Part shown: positions 26,591-36,152 of the stretch, piece after piece
Layout: every line of letters begins with the position of its first letter
Position numbering within the stretch: position 1 is the first letter of the stretch
Assembly (NCBI GenBank): GCA_963836405.1
Contig: CAWIJL010000017.1
Location: 124,001 to 188,000, forward strand
Direction of reading: 5' to 3'
DNA: 64,000 nucleotides
DNA from: CAWIJJ01 sp963836405
Lineage (GTDB): Bacteria > Acidobacteriota > Terriglobia > Bryobacterales > Bryobacteraceae
The notes under the pieces: generated by a model
What the model was told of the DNA's origin: nothing
The model's database searches: none
What the model saw: only the letters and a program-made list of their open reading frames with translations
Position numbers and translations under genes: made by a program

Positions 26591-27643
26591 ATGGCGGACA
26601 CGCGACCCTTCCTGGTTCCGGTCGGAGGTTTCCTCGGCGCGGGGAAGACGTCGCTCATTCTGGCAGCCTCCCGCCACCTCGCCGCCACAGGCCTGAGGTG
26701 CGCGGCCATACTCAACGATCAGGGCCCGGAACTGGTGGACCGCGAACTCGCGCGCGAAAACGGGCTTGATGCCGGCCAGGTCACGGGCGGCTGCTTCTGC
26801 TGCCGCTTCACCGATCTTTTGGAGACCGCGCGCAGCCTGTTGGCGCACCAGCCGGCCGTGATTTTCGCCGAAGCCGTGGGAAGCTGCACAGACCTTTGCG
26901 CCACCGTGATGCGGCCGCTCGAAGCATTCGGCGCGGAATTCCGGCTCGCACCGCTGACCGTGCTCGTGGACCCGGCGCGGGCGCGGGAACTGGCAACGGA
27001 TGCGGAATCCGCCATGGGATTTCTTTATCGCAAACAGATCGAAGAGGCCGACCTGGTCTGTTTCACCAAATCGGAATTGTGCTGGGACACGCCCGCGCTT
27101 GAAGGCGTTCCCACACGCCACGTCAGCTCGGCGACGGGCGAGGGCGTGGCGGAATGGCTCGCGGAAATCTTCGGCGACGGGCGCCGGCCCGGCGCCAGGA
27201 TTCTGGATATCGACTACGATCGCTACGCGCGGGCGGAGGCGGCGCTCGCCTGGCTCAACTGCCGCGCGCAGGTTCGCCTCAGGGATGCACTCTCTCCCGC
27301 GATGGTCGTGGGTCCACTGCTCGACGAGCTCGATGTGCGGCTCTCTTCCGACGGTCTGGCCGTCGTCCACCTGAAACTCATCGATCGTTCCCCCGCGGGC
27401 TGGCTGAAAGCCGGAATCGTGCAGGCCGGCGGCGAACCCGTAGTGGAGGGCATGATGGACGCATCACCGGCCCTGCGCCACGACCTGCTCGTGAATGTTC
27501 GCGCGCTTGGCGAACCTGAGGTTCTGCGCGAGGCCGTGGAGTCGCAGCTCCGGAAACTCGCGGGCCGGGTCCAGATCGAGCGACTGGAATGCTTCAGCCC
27601 TTCTCCCCCGAAACCGGAGCACCGTATGGGCGGCGGGGAGTGA
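26591..27643 (+). CDS. COG0523 (CobW/G3E-family) GTPase
   Basis: A 350-residue metal-trafficking GTPase. Walker A is PVGGFLGAGKTSL near residue 11; the family metal motif CxCC appears as GGCFCCRF near residue 67; Walker B-type AVGSC and the base-recognition FTKSE (in place of NKxD) follow. The C-terminal domain is shorter and less conserved than CobW. Families here load zinc, cobalt or other metals. It ends 2 bp before the ABC ATPase start, so the two are co-expressed, which is unusual because the ABC genes look sugar-specific. Confidence 0.85.
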   Translation: MADTRPFLVPVGGFLGAGKTSLILAASRHLAATGLRCAAILNDQGPELVDRELARENGLDAGQVTGGCFCCRFTDLLETARSLLAHQPAVIFAEAVGSCTDLCATVMRPLEAFGAEFRLAPLTVLVDPARARELATDAESAMGFLYRKQIEEADLVCFTKSELCWDTPALEGVPTRHVSSATGEGVAEWLAEIFGDGRRPGARILDIDYDRYARAEAALAWLNCRAQVRLRDALSPAMVVGPLLDELDVRLSSDGLAVVHLKLIDRSPAGWLKAGIVQAGGEPVVEGMMDASPALRHDLLVNVRALGEPEVLREAVESQLRKLAGRVQIERLECFSPSPPKPEHRMGGGE

Positions 27644-27645
27644 GC

Positions 27646-29145
27646 ATGGCGGAACTGCTTCGGGCGGAAGGAATCGAGAAGCGCTACGGCGGCGTGGCCG
27701 CGCTGCGCGGCGCTTCGCTTTCCGTCGCAGCGGGTGAAGTGCACGCCCTGGTGGGCGAGAACGGGGCGGGCAAGAGTACGTTGGCGAAGATCGTCGCAGG
27801 CTCGGTGCGGGCCGACGCAGGTGCGATCGCGATCAATGGACGCGCAGCCGCCATTCGCAACCCGCGCGAGGCGCAGAAGCTCGGGATCGGCATGATTTAC
27901 CAGGAGCTCGACCTGTTCCCGAACCTCACCATTGCGGAGAATATCGCGATCGGCAATTTGCGCTTCGCCGATTCCGCGCTCGTGCGGTTGCGCAGGATGG
28001 ACTCGTTCTGCCGCCCCTATCTCGACCGCGTGGGCCTTCGCCGGACCTCTCGCGAGATGGTGAGCGCGCTTTCCATCGGGGAAGCGCAACTGGTCGCCCT
28101 GGCCCGCGCGTTGAGCATGCGCGCGCGCCTGGTCCTGATGGATGAGCCCACCAGTTCGCTCAGCGAGGACGCGGCCGTGCGCCTGTTCGACGTCATTCGC
28201 GAACTCAAGCAGGACGGCGTCGCGATCGTGTACGTGTCCCACAAAATGGACGAGATCTTTCGAATCTGCGATCGCGCCACCGTGCTGCGCGATGGGTTGA
28301 CGGAGGGCACGGTCGAGATATCCGCCACCACGCCGCGCTCGCTCGTCCGCATGATGGTGGGCCGCGAACTGGACACCGCGCGCCCGGCATCCGCAATCAA
28401 TTCTTTTTCTCCCGATCCACTGCTCGCCGTCTCCGGCCTCGTAACACGCAAGCTTCGCGGCGTGTCGTTCGAGTTGCGCCGGGGCGAAGTGCTGGGCATC
28501 GCCGGACTGGTGGGCGCCGGGAGAAGCGAGTTGGGCGCGGCGTTGTTCGGACTCGACCCGCTTCGCGAAGGCGAGATCCGCTTGAAGGGCGTGCCGGTCC
28601 ACCCCCGCTCGCCTGCCGGCGCTATGCGGCTCGGACTGGGGCTGCTGCCCGAAGACCGCAAGCTGCAAGGACTCATGATGTCCATGAGCGTCCGCGAGAA
28701 CAGCGCCATCACTGCCGGCCAGTCGCGATTCGGACTGCTTTCGCCCGCCGCCGAAGCGCGAGCGCTCGAGCCCCTTTATCGGCGCGTCGGCTTGCGCAGC
28801 GCTGCGGTGGAGAATCCGGTGAATGCATTGAGCGGTGGCAACCAGCAGAAGGCGCTGCTGGCGCGTTGGTTGCTGCTGGATCCGGACGTCCTGTTCCTGG
28901 ACGACCCGGCTCGCGGCATCGACGTGGCCGCCAAGCAGGATATCTACCGCATCATCGAGGACTTGAAGGCGGCCGGCAAAGGCGTGCTCCTGGTGAGTTC
29001 CGAACTCCCCGAGTTGCTGCGCTGTTCGGACCGCATCCTGGTGCTGGCCGGCGGCCGCGTCACCGCCGCGTTCGGGCCCGGCGAGGCAACCCCGGAGGGG
29101 GTTATGGCGGCGGCTACCCGCGCCGGCGAAGCGGTGGTCAAATGA
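27646..29145 (+). CDS. Sugar ABC transporter, dual ATP-binding protein (RbsA/MglA/RhaT type)
   Basis: A 499-residue protein with two fused ABC domains. The first has an intact Walker A (GENGAGKST near residue 37) and Walker B (LVLMDEPTSS). The second has a degenerate Walker A (GLVGAGRSE) and signature LSGGNQQKALLARWL, exactly the asymmetry of RbsA-type sugar ATPases. The substrate-binding gene follows after 22 bp, but no RbsC-type permease gene is beside it or elsewhere in the window. Start at ATG 27646, right after the GTPase stop. Confidence 0.92.
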   Translation: MAELLRAEGIEKRYGGVAALRGASLSVAAGEVHALVGENGAGKSTLAKIVAGSVRADAGAIAINGRAAAIRNPREAQKLGIGMIYQELDLFPNLTIAENIAIGNLRFADSALVRLRRMDSFCRPYLDRVGLRRTSREMVSALSIGEAQLVALARALSMRARLVLMDEPTSSLSEDAAVRLFDVIRELKQDGVAIVYVSHKMDEIFRICDRATVLRDGLTEGTVEISATTPRSLVRMMVGRELDTARPASAINSFSPDPLLAVSGLVTRKLRGVSFELRRGEVLGIAGLVGAGRSELGAALFGLDPLREGEIRLKGVPVHPRSPAGAMRLGLGLLPEDRKLQGLMMSMSVRENSAITAGQSRFGLLSPAAEARALEPLYRRVGLRSAAVENPVNALSGGNQQKALLARWLLLDPDVLFLDDPARGIDVAAKQDIYRIIEDLKAAGKGVLLVSSELPELLRCSDRILVLAGGRVTAAFGPGEATPEGVMAAATRAGEAVVK

Positions 29146-29167
29146 GGATATTGCCAAGGAGACTCGA

Positions 29168-30142
29168 TTGACGAACGGGACGTTCCGGTTGTGCATCGCA
29201 GTGGCCGCGCTCGCCATGCTGTGCGCCTGCGGCTCCTCACCCGCAGGAAATGGGGCCAAGCAGTACTTCGTAGCCTTCAGCCAGTGCAACAACGCCGAGC
29301 CCTACCGTGCCGCGCAGAACGCGCTCATGACGAAGCTTTTCGGCGCCTACGCGGACGTCAAGCTTGTCATCGCCGACGCCCAGCAGGACAACAGCAGGCA
29401 GGTGGCGCAGGTGGAGACCTTCATTCGCCAGAAGCCCGACCTGCTCATCGTCGCTCCCAACGAACGCGCCGCACTCACCGAAGTGATGCACCAGGCCATG
29501 GACGCCAAAATACCCACCATCTGCCTGGAGCGCGACATCGTGGAGCCGTACTACACCAGTTACATTCGCAGCGACAACGCGGCCATCGGACGGCTGGCGG
29601 GCGAGTTCATCGTGAATCGTCTCAAGCAGAAGTACGGCCAGCCCAGGGGCAGGGTCGTGCAGATGCGCGGGCTGCTCGGCGTGGAGGGCGAGATCAACCG
29701 CGATGGGGGCGCCAAGGCCGTGTTCGCCAAATATCCGGAAATTCAGATCGTGTCGGAACCGGTTGCCGATTGGATCCAGGCCAAGGCCAAGGACCGCATG
29801 ACCGAGGTACTGCGCGCACAGCCCAGGATCGACGTCGTCTACGGCCACAACGACCCGATGGCGGTGGGCGCCTACCTGGCCGCCAAGGAACTGGGCCGCG
29901 AAAAAGACATCGCCTTTGTCGGCGTAGACGGCTTGGGCGGCGAGGCGGGCGGCATCCGAAAAGTGATGGACGGAGTGCTGGACGCGACATTTATTTACCC
30001 GCTGTGCGTGGATAAGGCGGTGGAGATCGGGAACCGGATTCTCCGCGAGCCCGGCTTTGTGCCGCAGAAACAGTACGATATCGAATCGACCATGGTCACC
30101 GCCGCCAACGCGGCCGAACTGTACAACAAGGTTTCGCAATAG
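29168..30142 (+). CDS. Sugar-binding lipoprotein of an ABC transporter (peripla_BP_4 type)
   Basis: A 324-residue periplasmic binding protein of the RbsB/LacI-like fold. The lipobox LCAC near residue 19 follows the signal peptide. Fold-typical segments: VAQVETFIRQKPDLLIVAPN, IPTICLERDIV, VYGHNDPMAVGAYLAAKEL and IAFVGVDGLGGE. It starts at TTG 29168, spaced 6 nt from GGAGA. Position after the ABC ATPase predicts a shared transporter. Specificity is probably a monosaccharide; the rhaM gene nearby hints at L-rhamnose, which is inference only. Confidence 0.9.
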   Translation: MTNGTFRLCIAVAALAMLCACGSSPAGNGAKQYFVAFSQCNNAEPYRAAQNALMTKLFGAYADVKLVIADAQQDNSRQVAQVETFIRQKPDLLIVAPNERAALTEVMHQAMDAKIPTICLERDIVEPYYTSYIRSDNAAIGRLAGEFIVNRLKQKYGQPRGRVVQMRGLLGVEGEINRDGGAKAVFAKYPEIQIVSEPVADWIQAKAKDRMTEVLRAQPRIDVVYGHNDPMAVGAYLAAKELGREKDIAFVGVDGLGGEAGGIRKVMDGVLDATFIYPLCVDKAVEIGNRILREPGFVPQKQYDIESTMVTAANAAELYNKVSQ

Positions 30143-30175
30143 GCGGCCCCGCGGGGCTGCCGAGGAGAATACGGC

Positions 30176-32836
30176 ATGAGCAGCCGCCGAACTTTCATCC
30201 AGACGATCGCGGGCGGAGCGGCCCTCGAGACCGCCGAGGCCGCGCCGCAATCGCCAACCGCCGCGAACGTTACTCCGCCCGCCGCGCCCGCCTGGCGCTA
30301 TCCGCGCGTTTACTCCGGCCGGCAACTCGGGCAGATCGCGTTTCCGCTGGGCGGTATCGGTACGGGCAGCATCAGCCTCGGCGGTCGCGGCCAGCTTCGC
30401 GACTGGGAGATCTTCAACCGTCCGGACAAGGGCCGCTCGCCCTCCTACGCTTTTGCTTCGATTTGGGCAAAGGCCGGATCGGGCGCGCCGGTTGCCCGCG
30501 TGCTCGAGTCGAGACTCCTTCCACCGTACGCCAGCACGTCCGGGCTCGGACCGAACAATGCGCCGGGCCTCTCCCGGCTTGCCCGCGCCACCTTCACGGG
30601 CGAGTACCCGATGGCGCGCATCGCGTTTCAGGACGCACGCCTGCCGGTGCGTGTCGCCCTCGAAGCGTTCAGCCCCATGATCCCGCTCGACCCGGAAAAC
30701 TCGGGCTTCCCCGTAGCCGTCCTTCGCTACCGCGTATCGAACCCGGGCGCCACCGCCGCAAGTGTGGCAATCGCGTTTTCCATCGACAATCCGGTGGGAC
30801 AGCCGGCTGGACGCCGCGGAACCGAAAATCGCATCAACGAATTCCGGACCGGCTCGGCTTTGCAAGGCATCTTCATGCGGAACACGGGTCTGGCCGCAAC
30901 CGATCCGCAATTGGGTACGTTCGCGTTCTCGATTCTCGGCGCGGAAGGCGGCCGTGTCACCCACCTCACCGGCTGGCCGAACGCCAAGTGGTGGGCCAGC
31001 CCGATGCTGTTTTGGGACGACTTCTCCGACGACGGCCAGGTCGGTCCGGAAGCGGAGCAGCGGAAGCCGGTCGCCTCTCTCTGCCTGCAACGCGAGATTC
31101 CCGCCAAAGGGGAAGCGGAATACACGTTCCTGTTGAGCTGGCATTTTCCCAACCGGACCCCCGCATTCAGCGGATGGTCGGCGCCGCGCGGGCAGGAGAA
31201 CACGGTTATCGGGAATCACTACTGCACGCGATTCGCCGATGCCTGGGCGGCGGCCGAAAATTTAGCCGCGAACCTGCCCGAACTCGAGACGCGCACGCGG
31301 TCCTTCATGACTGCAATGCGTGAGAGCAGCTTGCCTGCCGCGCTGCGCGATGCCGCCATGGCCAACCTCTCCACGCTGGTGACGCAGACCTCTTTCCGCA
31401 CCGCGGACGGCGAATTTCACGGCTTCGAAGGCTGCAACGATCACAGCGGCTGCTGCTTCGGCAACTGCACCCACGTATGGAACTACGAAACCACTACGCA
31501 GTTCCTCTTTCCCAGCCTGGCCCGCTCCCTGCGCAAGGCGGCCTTCGGATATTCGCAGGACGACGAGGGCGGCATGCGCTTCCGCCAGATGCTGCCGGAC
31601 GGCTCCGACCGCTTCGGCTACGCCGCGGCCGACGGCCAAATGGGCCAGATCATCAAGGCATACCTCGATTGGAAGCTCGCGGGCGACACCGACTGGCTGC
31701 GCGGTCACTGGCCGAAAATCCAAAAGGCCGTCGCCTTTGCCTGGATTCCCGGCGGCTGGGATCCCAACCGCGACGGCGTGATGGAAGGCGTCCAGCACAA
31801 CACCTACGACGTGGAGTTCTACGGGCCCAATCCGCAATGCGGCATTTATTACCTCGGTGCCCTTCGCGCCGCCGAAGAGATGGCGCGCGCGCTGGGCGAC
31901 GACGGCGCGGCGCGCGAGTACCACGCGATCTTTGAAAAGGGCGCTGGTTGGATCGACGCCAACCTCTTCAACGGCGAGTACTACATCCAGAAGGTTCGTG
32001 GCATTCCGCGCGACCAGATCGCCAAAGCCACGGTGGGCGATATGGGCGCCGACAATCCCGAAGCCCCGGAGTTTCAGTTGGGAGAAGGGTGCCTGGCGGA
32101 CCAACTGATCGGCCAATATCTGGCGGACCTCGCCGGCCTGGGCCCTCTGCTCGATCCAAACAATATCCGGAAGACCCTCGCCTCGATTCGCAAGTACAAC
32201 CACCGCGCCAATCTTTTCGAACACGATTCGGTGCAGCGGGTCTACGCGCTAAACGATGAGCCGGCCCTGCTCATCTGCGACTACGGGAAGACCACGCGGC
32301 CGAAAATTCCGTTCCCCTACTCCGCCGAGGCGTGGACGGGCATCGAGTACCTGGTGGCGGCGCAGTTCATCCACGCCGGCATGGTCAAGGAAGGGATCGA
32401 GACCATCGAAAACGTCAGGATGCGGTTCGACGGCGAACGGCGCAATCCGTGGGACGAACCGGAGTGCGGCCACCACTACGCACGTGCTATGTCCGCCTGG
32501 TCGAACGTGGTGGCCTTCAGCGGCTTCGATTACCACGCCGCCCGGCGGTCCCTGTCGGTCATGCCCAAAGCGGCGGGCCGCTTCGCATCGTTCTGGTCCA
32601 CCGGTTCGGGTTGGGGCATTTTCTCCATCGCTAATTCACGTCTCGAAATCGCGGTCCGGGAAGGCGCGCTGCCTCTTCAGTCGATCCGGCTCACCGGCGG
32701 CCGCGGCGTCAGCTCGGTTCTTTCGAACCGGCAGCCCCTCGCGCACAAAGCGGATCGCCAGGGTCAGACGGTCACGCTGAACTTCGAAGAGGCGTTCACT
32801 ATCCCGGCCGGATCCTCCCTCGTGGTTGCGGTCTGA
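30176..32836 (+). CDS. GH116-family glycosidase (GBA2-type), Tat-exported
   Basis: An 886-residue exo-glycosidase. A Tat-like signal (SSRRTFIQTIAGGAALE) opens the protein. The N-terminal beta-sandwich starts with GQIAFPLGGIGTGSISLGG, and the (alpha/alpha)6 catalytic domain contains YNH, HNTYDVEFYGPNPQCGIYYL near residue 540 and a late ALLICDYGK segment. Family members cleave beta-glucosides, beta-xylosides or GlcNAc from glycolipids or oligosaccharides. It follows the sugar-binding lipoprotein after 33 bp with a GAGGAGA ribosome site, so it probably belongs to the same uptake-and-degradation operon. Confidence 0.9.
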   Translation: MSSRRTFIQTIAGGAALETAEAAPQSPTAANVTPPAAPAWRYPRVYSGRQLGQIAFPLGGIGTGSISLGGRGQLRDWEIFNRPDKGRSPSYAFASIWAKAGSGAPVARVLESRLLPPYASTSGLGPNNAPGLSRLARATFTGEYPMARIAFQDARLPVRVALEAFSPMIPLDPENSGFPVAVLRYRVSNPGATAASVAIAFSIDNPVGQPAGRRGTENRINEFRTGSALQGIFMRNTGLAATDPQLGTFAFSILGAEGGRVTHLTGWPNAKWWASPMLFWDDFSDDGQVGPEAEQRKPVASLCLQREIPAKGEAEYTFLLSWHFPNRTPAFSGWSAPRGQENTVIGNHYCTRFADAWAAAENLAANLPELETRTRSFMTAMRESSLPAALRDAAMANLSTLVTQTSFRTADGEFHGFEGCNDHSGCCFGNCTHVWNYETTTQFLFPSLARSLRKAAFGYSQDDEGGMRFRQMLPDGSDRFGYAAADGQMGQIIKAYLDWKLAGDTDWLRGHWPKIQKAVAFAWIPGGWDPNRDGVMEGVQHNTYDVEFYGPNPQCGIYYLGALRAAEEMARALGDDGAAREYHAIFEKGAGWIDANLFNGEYYIQKVRGIPRDQIAKATVGDMGADNPEAPEFQLGEGCLADQLIGQYLADLAGLGPLLDPNNIRKTLASIRKYNHRANLFEHDSVQRVYALNDEPALLICDYGKTTRPKIPFPYSAEAWTGIEYLVAAQFIHAGMVKEGIETIENVRMRFDGERRNPWDEPECGHHYARAMSAWSNVVAFSGFDYHAARRSLSVMPKAAGRFASFWSTGSGWGIFSIANSRLEIAVREGALPLQSIRLTGGRGVSSVLSNRQPLAHKADRQGQTVTLNFEEAFTIPAGSSLVVAV

Positions 32837-32839
32837 GAC

Positions 32840-34162
32840 TCAACTGCCCGCCACCAGGCCGTGCCAGAAGGCGTACGCCACCTGGTGACCCGCCACGTCA
32901 CCGTGGTTGCCGATGAAGCGGTCGGCGCGCAGGTTGAACACTTTGTTCGGTTGGAACTGGTAATTGGCGTCCAGGTCCCCGAGCACTCCGGCCACCGCTT
33001 CCGGAGTGCGCTGCGCGCCGTTGCGGCCGATGCCGCCGTAGGGGTCGTTTTCATCCCCGAAAGCCGCGGCCACTTCGCGCGAGAATCGCGAGGCCAGTGG
33101 ATAGGCGATCCCGACGGCGCGGTCGTTCTTCGTATGCGTGATCAGGAGAGGCCCTGAGATCCGGCGGTCGGCCAGAACGGTCCGGAACGCGCCGTCGTTC
33201 TTGCCGTCGAATTTGGAGGCGAGTCCGTTGTGCGAGAACGCGGCCTGCAGCAGCATCATCGTCACCTTCTGGCTGTTGGGCTTGAGGGTGGATGCGGCCG
33301 CCGTAACCAGGCGCCCTCCGAAGCTGTGCCCCACCAGGTGCAGCGGCAGGTCCGGCCGTTTCTCGCGGATTCGCGCCAGCACCATCCCGGCTCCGGTCCG
33401 GCCCACCGTGCCCGCGCGCGTCTTCATTTGATAGTACGTGGCAAAGTTCGCGATCCTTCGCGCCGCGGCTTTGGCCCCGCTGGCCACGTCGCCGATAAAC
33501 GAAGCCGCGCCTCCGCCGCTCATCGAGGTCGCGCCTCCGGCAGCGGCGGCAGGCGTAAACTTCACTTCGGCGCTCAGACTCTGGAACAACTCATCGGGAT
33601 CCGTGGTGAAGAACTCGGCCGATCCGTCCTCGCCGTCCTTTTCGTCGGGGTTCAGAATGGCGCGGATAGCCTGAAGGAACTCGCGGCGGGCGGGGGCGGA
33701 TGTGCGCAGTTTCGGAATCAGGGCCTGGGCCCGGTCGAGATGAACGGATCTGGCTTCATCCACCTCTTCGCCGCCCAGCAGTACCGGGTCCTTCTTCAGT
33801 TCCTCGAGCAGGCGCACCAGCGACTCGTCGCTGGCCGCACTGGCAGCCTTCACCGATGCCGCTCCGCCGCCCGGAATCAGGTCCGAATCCGCAAACTTCT
33901 TGCTGGGCCAGTACACGCGCATCAGACCCAGGTTTCGCGTGCCGGCGCCGGGTACGATTCCGGAGTCCGCGACTTCCTCCACGCTGTTCACCCAAGCATC
34001 GTAGAGGCCCTTCGCCTCGGCCTTGTCGTTGTTCCAACCGTGCGAAATCACCGCCAGGTTGGACAAGGGGCCGAGGCCGTCAAGCAGCCTGGCCACCTGG
34101 CCCTCATCGAAGATGGTCCCGTCCTTGCGAAACTCGACCTCGAACTGCGCTTGAATCGCCAT
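32840..34162 (-). CDS. Cytoplasmic alpha/beta-hydrolase, partner of the subtilase
   Basis: A 440-residue protein without signal peptide. The oxyanion-type strand motif LAVISHGWNND is near residue 40, the nucleophile elbow GHSFGG near residue 280, and a His in FIGNHGDVAGHQ near the C-terminus. Between them is a long Ala/Gly/Ser-rich insert (residues ~90-230). This is a large, poorly characterised hydrolase class. It starts 9 bp after the stop of the subtilase gene and has a perfect GAGGAGG ribosome site, so both are made together. Its substrate is unknown. Confidence 0.78.
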   Translation of the reverse strand: MAIQAQFEVEFRKDGTIFDEGQVARLLDGLGPLSNLAVISHGWNNDKAEAKGLYDAWVNSVEEVADSGIVPGAGTRNLGLMRVYWPSKKFADSDLIPGGGAASVKAASAASDESLVRLLEELKKDPVLLGGEEVDEARSVHLDRAQALIPKLRTSAPARREFLQAIRAILNPDEKDGEDGSAEFFTTDPDELFQSLSAEVKFTPAAAAGGATSMSGGGAASFIGDVASGAKAAARRIANFATYYQMKTRAGTVGRTGAGMVLARIREKRPDLPLHLVGHSFGGRLVTAAASTLKPNSQKVTMMLLQAAFSHNGLASKFDGKNDGAFRTVLADRRISGPLLITHTKNDRAVGIAYPLASRFSREVAAAFGDENDPYGGIGRNGAQRTPEAVAGVLGDLDANYQFQPNKVFNLRADRFIGNHGDVAGHQVAYAFWHGLVAGS

Positions 34163-34171
34163 GCCGCCTCC

Positions 34172-35947
34172 TCACACCGATTGGATTGCTTTCATCAGGT
34201 CGAGCAGCCCGTGTCCCTCGAAGTAGCGTTCCCTCCCCAGCGAAATCGCGCTGTCTAGAAAGATGCGCTTCACCTCGAGCGGCCTGCCGATGAACTCCCG
34301 CCGGATGGACAGGAATGCCGCGATCGCACCCGACACGTGCGGCGCCGCCATGCTCGTGCCCGTGTCTTCCACGTAATACGCGGCCTCCGCGGCAACGGCA
34401 GCTCCAACCTCAGCCCGCGGCATCTCGTCCATCGCGTCCTGCAATTTCTTTCCCGCCGCGCACGAAAGGATGCGCTCCCCCGGCGCGACGATGTCCGGTT
34501 TCAGCCTGCCGTCGCCCGTCGGCCCTTTGGACGAGAAATACGAAACCCCATAAGTGTGCGGCGATTCCCGGTGCGTGGCGCCAACCGTAATCGCCAGCTC
34601 CGCGTTGCCCGGGTCGTTGATGGTGTTCGACAGCCCCACTTTCGAGGCACGCGTCTGCGCGTTCACCGTGCCGTAGCCGGTATTCCCGGCGGCCGTCACC
34701 ACCACCACACCCGATTGCACCAGGCGGTTCACCTCATTGCAGAGCGGACTCTGGCCGCAGGCAAACATCTCCGCATCGAACTCGTACCCCACGCTCAGGT
34801 TGACTCCCTGCACCCGGAGCATTTTCGGATTGTCGTTCAGCGTCTCGCGAACGTACTCGAGGGCGCGAATGACGTCGCTCGACCGCCCTTCCCCATTTGC
34901 GTCCAGCACCCGCAGGCTCACGATCCGGCAGTCTTGCGCGATGCCGTGAAACCGCTTCGCCTCGCGCTCGGAAATCTTCTTGGCCCGGGTCTCCTTCTTG
35001 CGCGCCAGCGTGTCGTCGTCCAGGTGCTCCACGTCGATGGAGGCCTCCCGTTCGAGCACGACCACCGAATCCGCCGGCGCACGGCCGGTGATGATGCCCG
35101 CTACGTGGGTTCCGTGGCCATAGTCGTCGGCGAGCGCCAGGCGCACGTGTTCGTCCACCAATGCCCCGCGGTTGGCCATCTTCGGATCTTTGTCCGGACT
35201 TGCCAGGTGCGAGGGCACGCTCACCTTTCCCACTTTGCGGAACACGGAGCCGAAGCAACGGTGCAGTTTCTGCACCGCCGGGTGGCGGAGCGCGTGCGCG
35301 TCGCCCGCTCCGAAGTGCGGATGCTCCGCAAAAACCCCGGAATCGATCACCGCCCACGTAATGCCCTCGCCCGACGCATCGAAGGAGCGGTATGCCGCGT
35401 CCGCCTTGATCGTGGCCACGGAGCGGCTGATCTGGCCGCGAATTGGGAAGTCGGGCCACAGCTTGTAAATGGAACGGTAGCGCGACGGCTCCTCTCCGCC
35501 CTCCGCCCGCTGTTGTTCGCGCGCCAGCCTCTCGTCTTCCGCCACAAGCAGGCGCCATTCCTTCACCTGGAGATAGCAGCGGTAATAACCCTTGCCGATC
35601 GCCGCCGGCTCCTGCCCGGTGTCCTCGTAGAGAAAGGACTCCGGCTGCGACTCGGTCTCGCGCCGTTGGCCCACCACGGCGGCGTACAGTTTGAGAAAAG
35701 CCTCCGCGGCCCCGGGCAGTCCACCCACATGCTGGATATTGAGCTCCACCAGGTACGGCCCGCGATTTTCGTTCTCAGGATCTTCCAGCTTCCACGCCCG
35801 GCGGTTTTCCGGCCGGTCCAACTCGGGCGGAACGGTGACCCGAGTCAGCCGGTCGCGGATTCGTTCCGGGTCGCCAGGGTCGCTGGGTTGGTTGGAAGGT
35901 TTGGGTTCTTCGCCGTGCGGCTTGGTCTCACCGGGCTCGTCCGGCAT
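34172..35947 (-). CDS. Cytoplasmic S8 (subtilisin-family) serine protease
   Basis: A 591-residue subtilase with the full catalytic triad: Asp in WAVIDSG (near residue 200), His in DDYGHGTHVAG (near 278) and Ser in GTSMAAPH (near 531), plus the oxyanion Asn in VVTAAGNTGYG. A ~190-residue N-terminal region precedes the protease domain and there is an insertion of ~60 residues after the active His. No signal peptide is present, so it is probably intracellular. I start at ATG 35947 behind GGAGGAAAC. It is the first gene of a two-gene operon with the alpha/beta-hydrolase. Confidence 0.85.
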   Translation of the reverse strand: MPDEPGETKPHGEEPKPSNQPSDPGDPERIRDRLTRVTVPPELDRPENRRAWKLEDPENENRGPYLVELNIQHVGGLPGAAEAFLKLYAAVVGQRRETESQPESFLYEDTGQEPAAIGKGYYRCYLQVKEWRLLVAEDERLAREQQRAEGGEEPSRYRSIYKLWPDFPIRGQISRSVATIKADAAYRSFDASGEGITWAVIDSGVFAEHPHFGAGDAHALRHPAVQKLHRCFGSVFRKVGKVSVPSHLASPDKDPKMANRGALVDEHVRLALADDYGHGTHVAGIITGRAPADSVVVLEREASIDVEHLDDDTLARKKETRAKKISEREAKRFHGIAQDCRIVSLRVLDANGEGRSSDVIRALEYVRETLNDNPKMLRVQGVNLSVGYEFDAEMFACGQSPLCNEVNRLVQSGVVVVTAAGNTGYGTVNAQTRASKVGLSNTINDPGNAELAITVGATHRESPHTYGVSYFSSKGPTGDGRLKPDIVAPGERILSCAAGKKLQDAMDEMPRAEVGAAVAAEAAYYVEDTGTSMAAPHVSGAIAAFLSIRREFIGRPLEVKRIFLDSAISLGRERYFEGHGLLDLMKAIQSV

Positions 35948-36022
35948 GTTTCCTCCGTACAAAGTGCGCGCGCCCTACATGCTATCGAATCGGAGGGAAA
36001 ACGCAAAGAGAAGAACAAAGGA

Positions 36023-36112
36023 TGGCGGAGGAAGAGGGATTCGAACCCCCGAACGAGTCACCCCGTTAACGGTTTTCAAGACCGCCGCCTTCAACCGCTC
36101 GGCCATTCCTCC
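36023..36112 (-). tRNA. tRNA-Ser (anticodon UGA)
   Basis: A 90-nt class II tRNA. The acceptor stem GGAGGAA pairs with TTCCTCC, followed by discriminator G and encoded CCA. The anticodon loop reads CTTGAAA, giving anticodon UGA for Ser (UCA codons). A long variable arm lies between anticodon and T arms, and the T loop is GTTCGAATC. All parts are visible on the minus strand. Confidence 0.97.
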
Positions 36113-36152
36113 GCTACCTCATTATTATAACGGGCGAAAGCGATTTGCCCTC

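Noticed and set aside
27223..29292. Minus-strand open frame of 689 codons opposite the ABC ATPase
   Set aside because: Opposite a gene with complete Walker and signature motifs; no domain in the antisense product.
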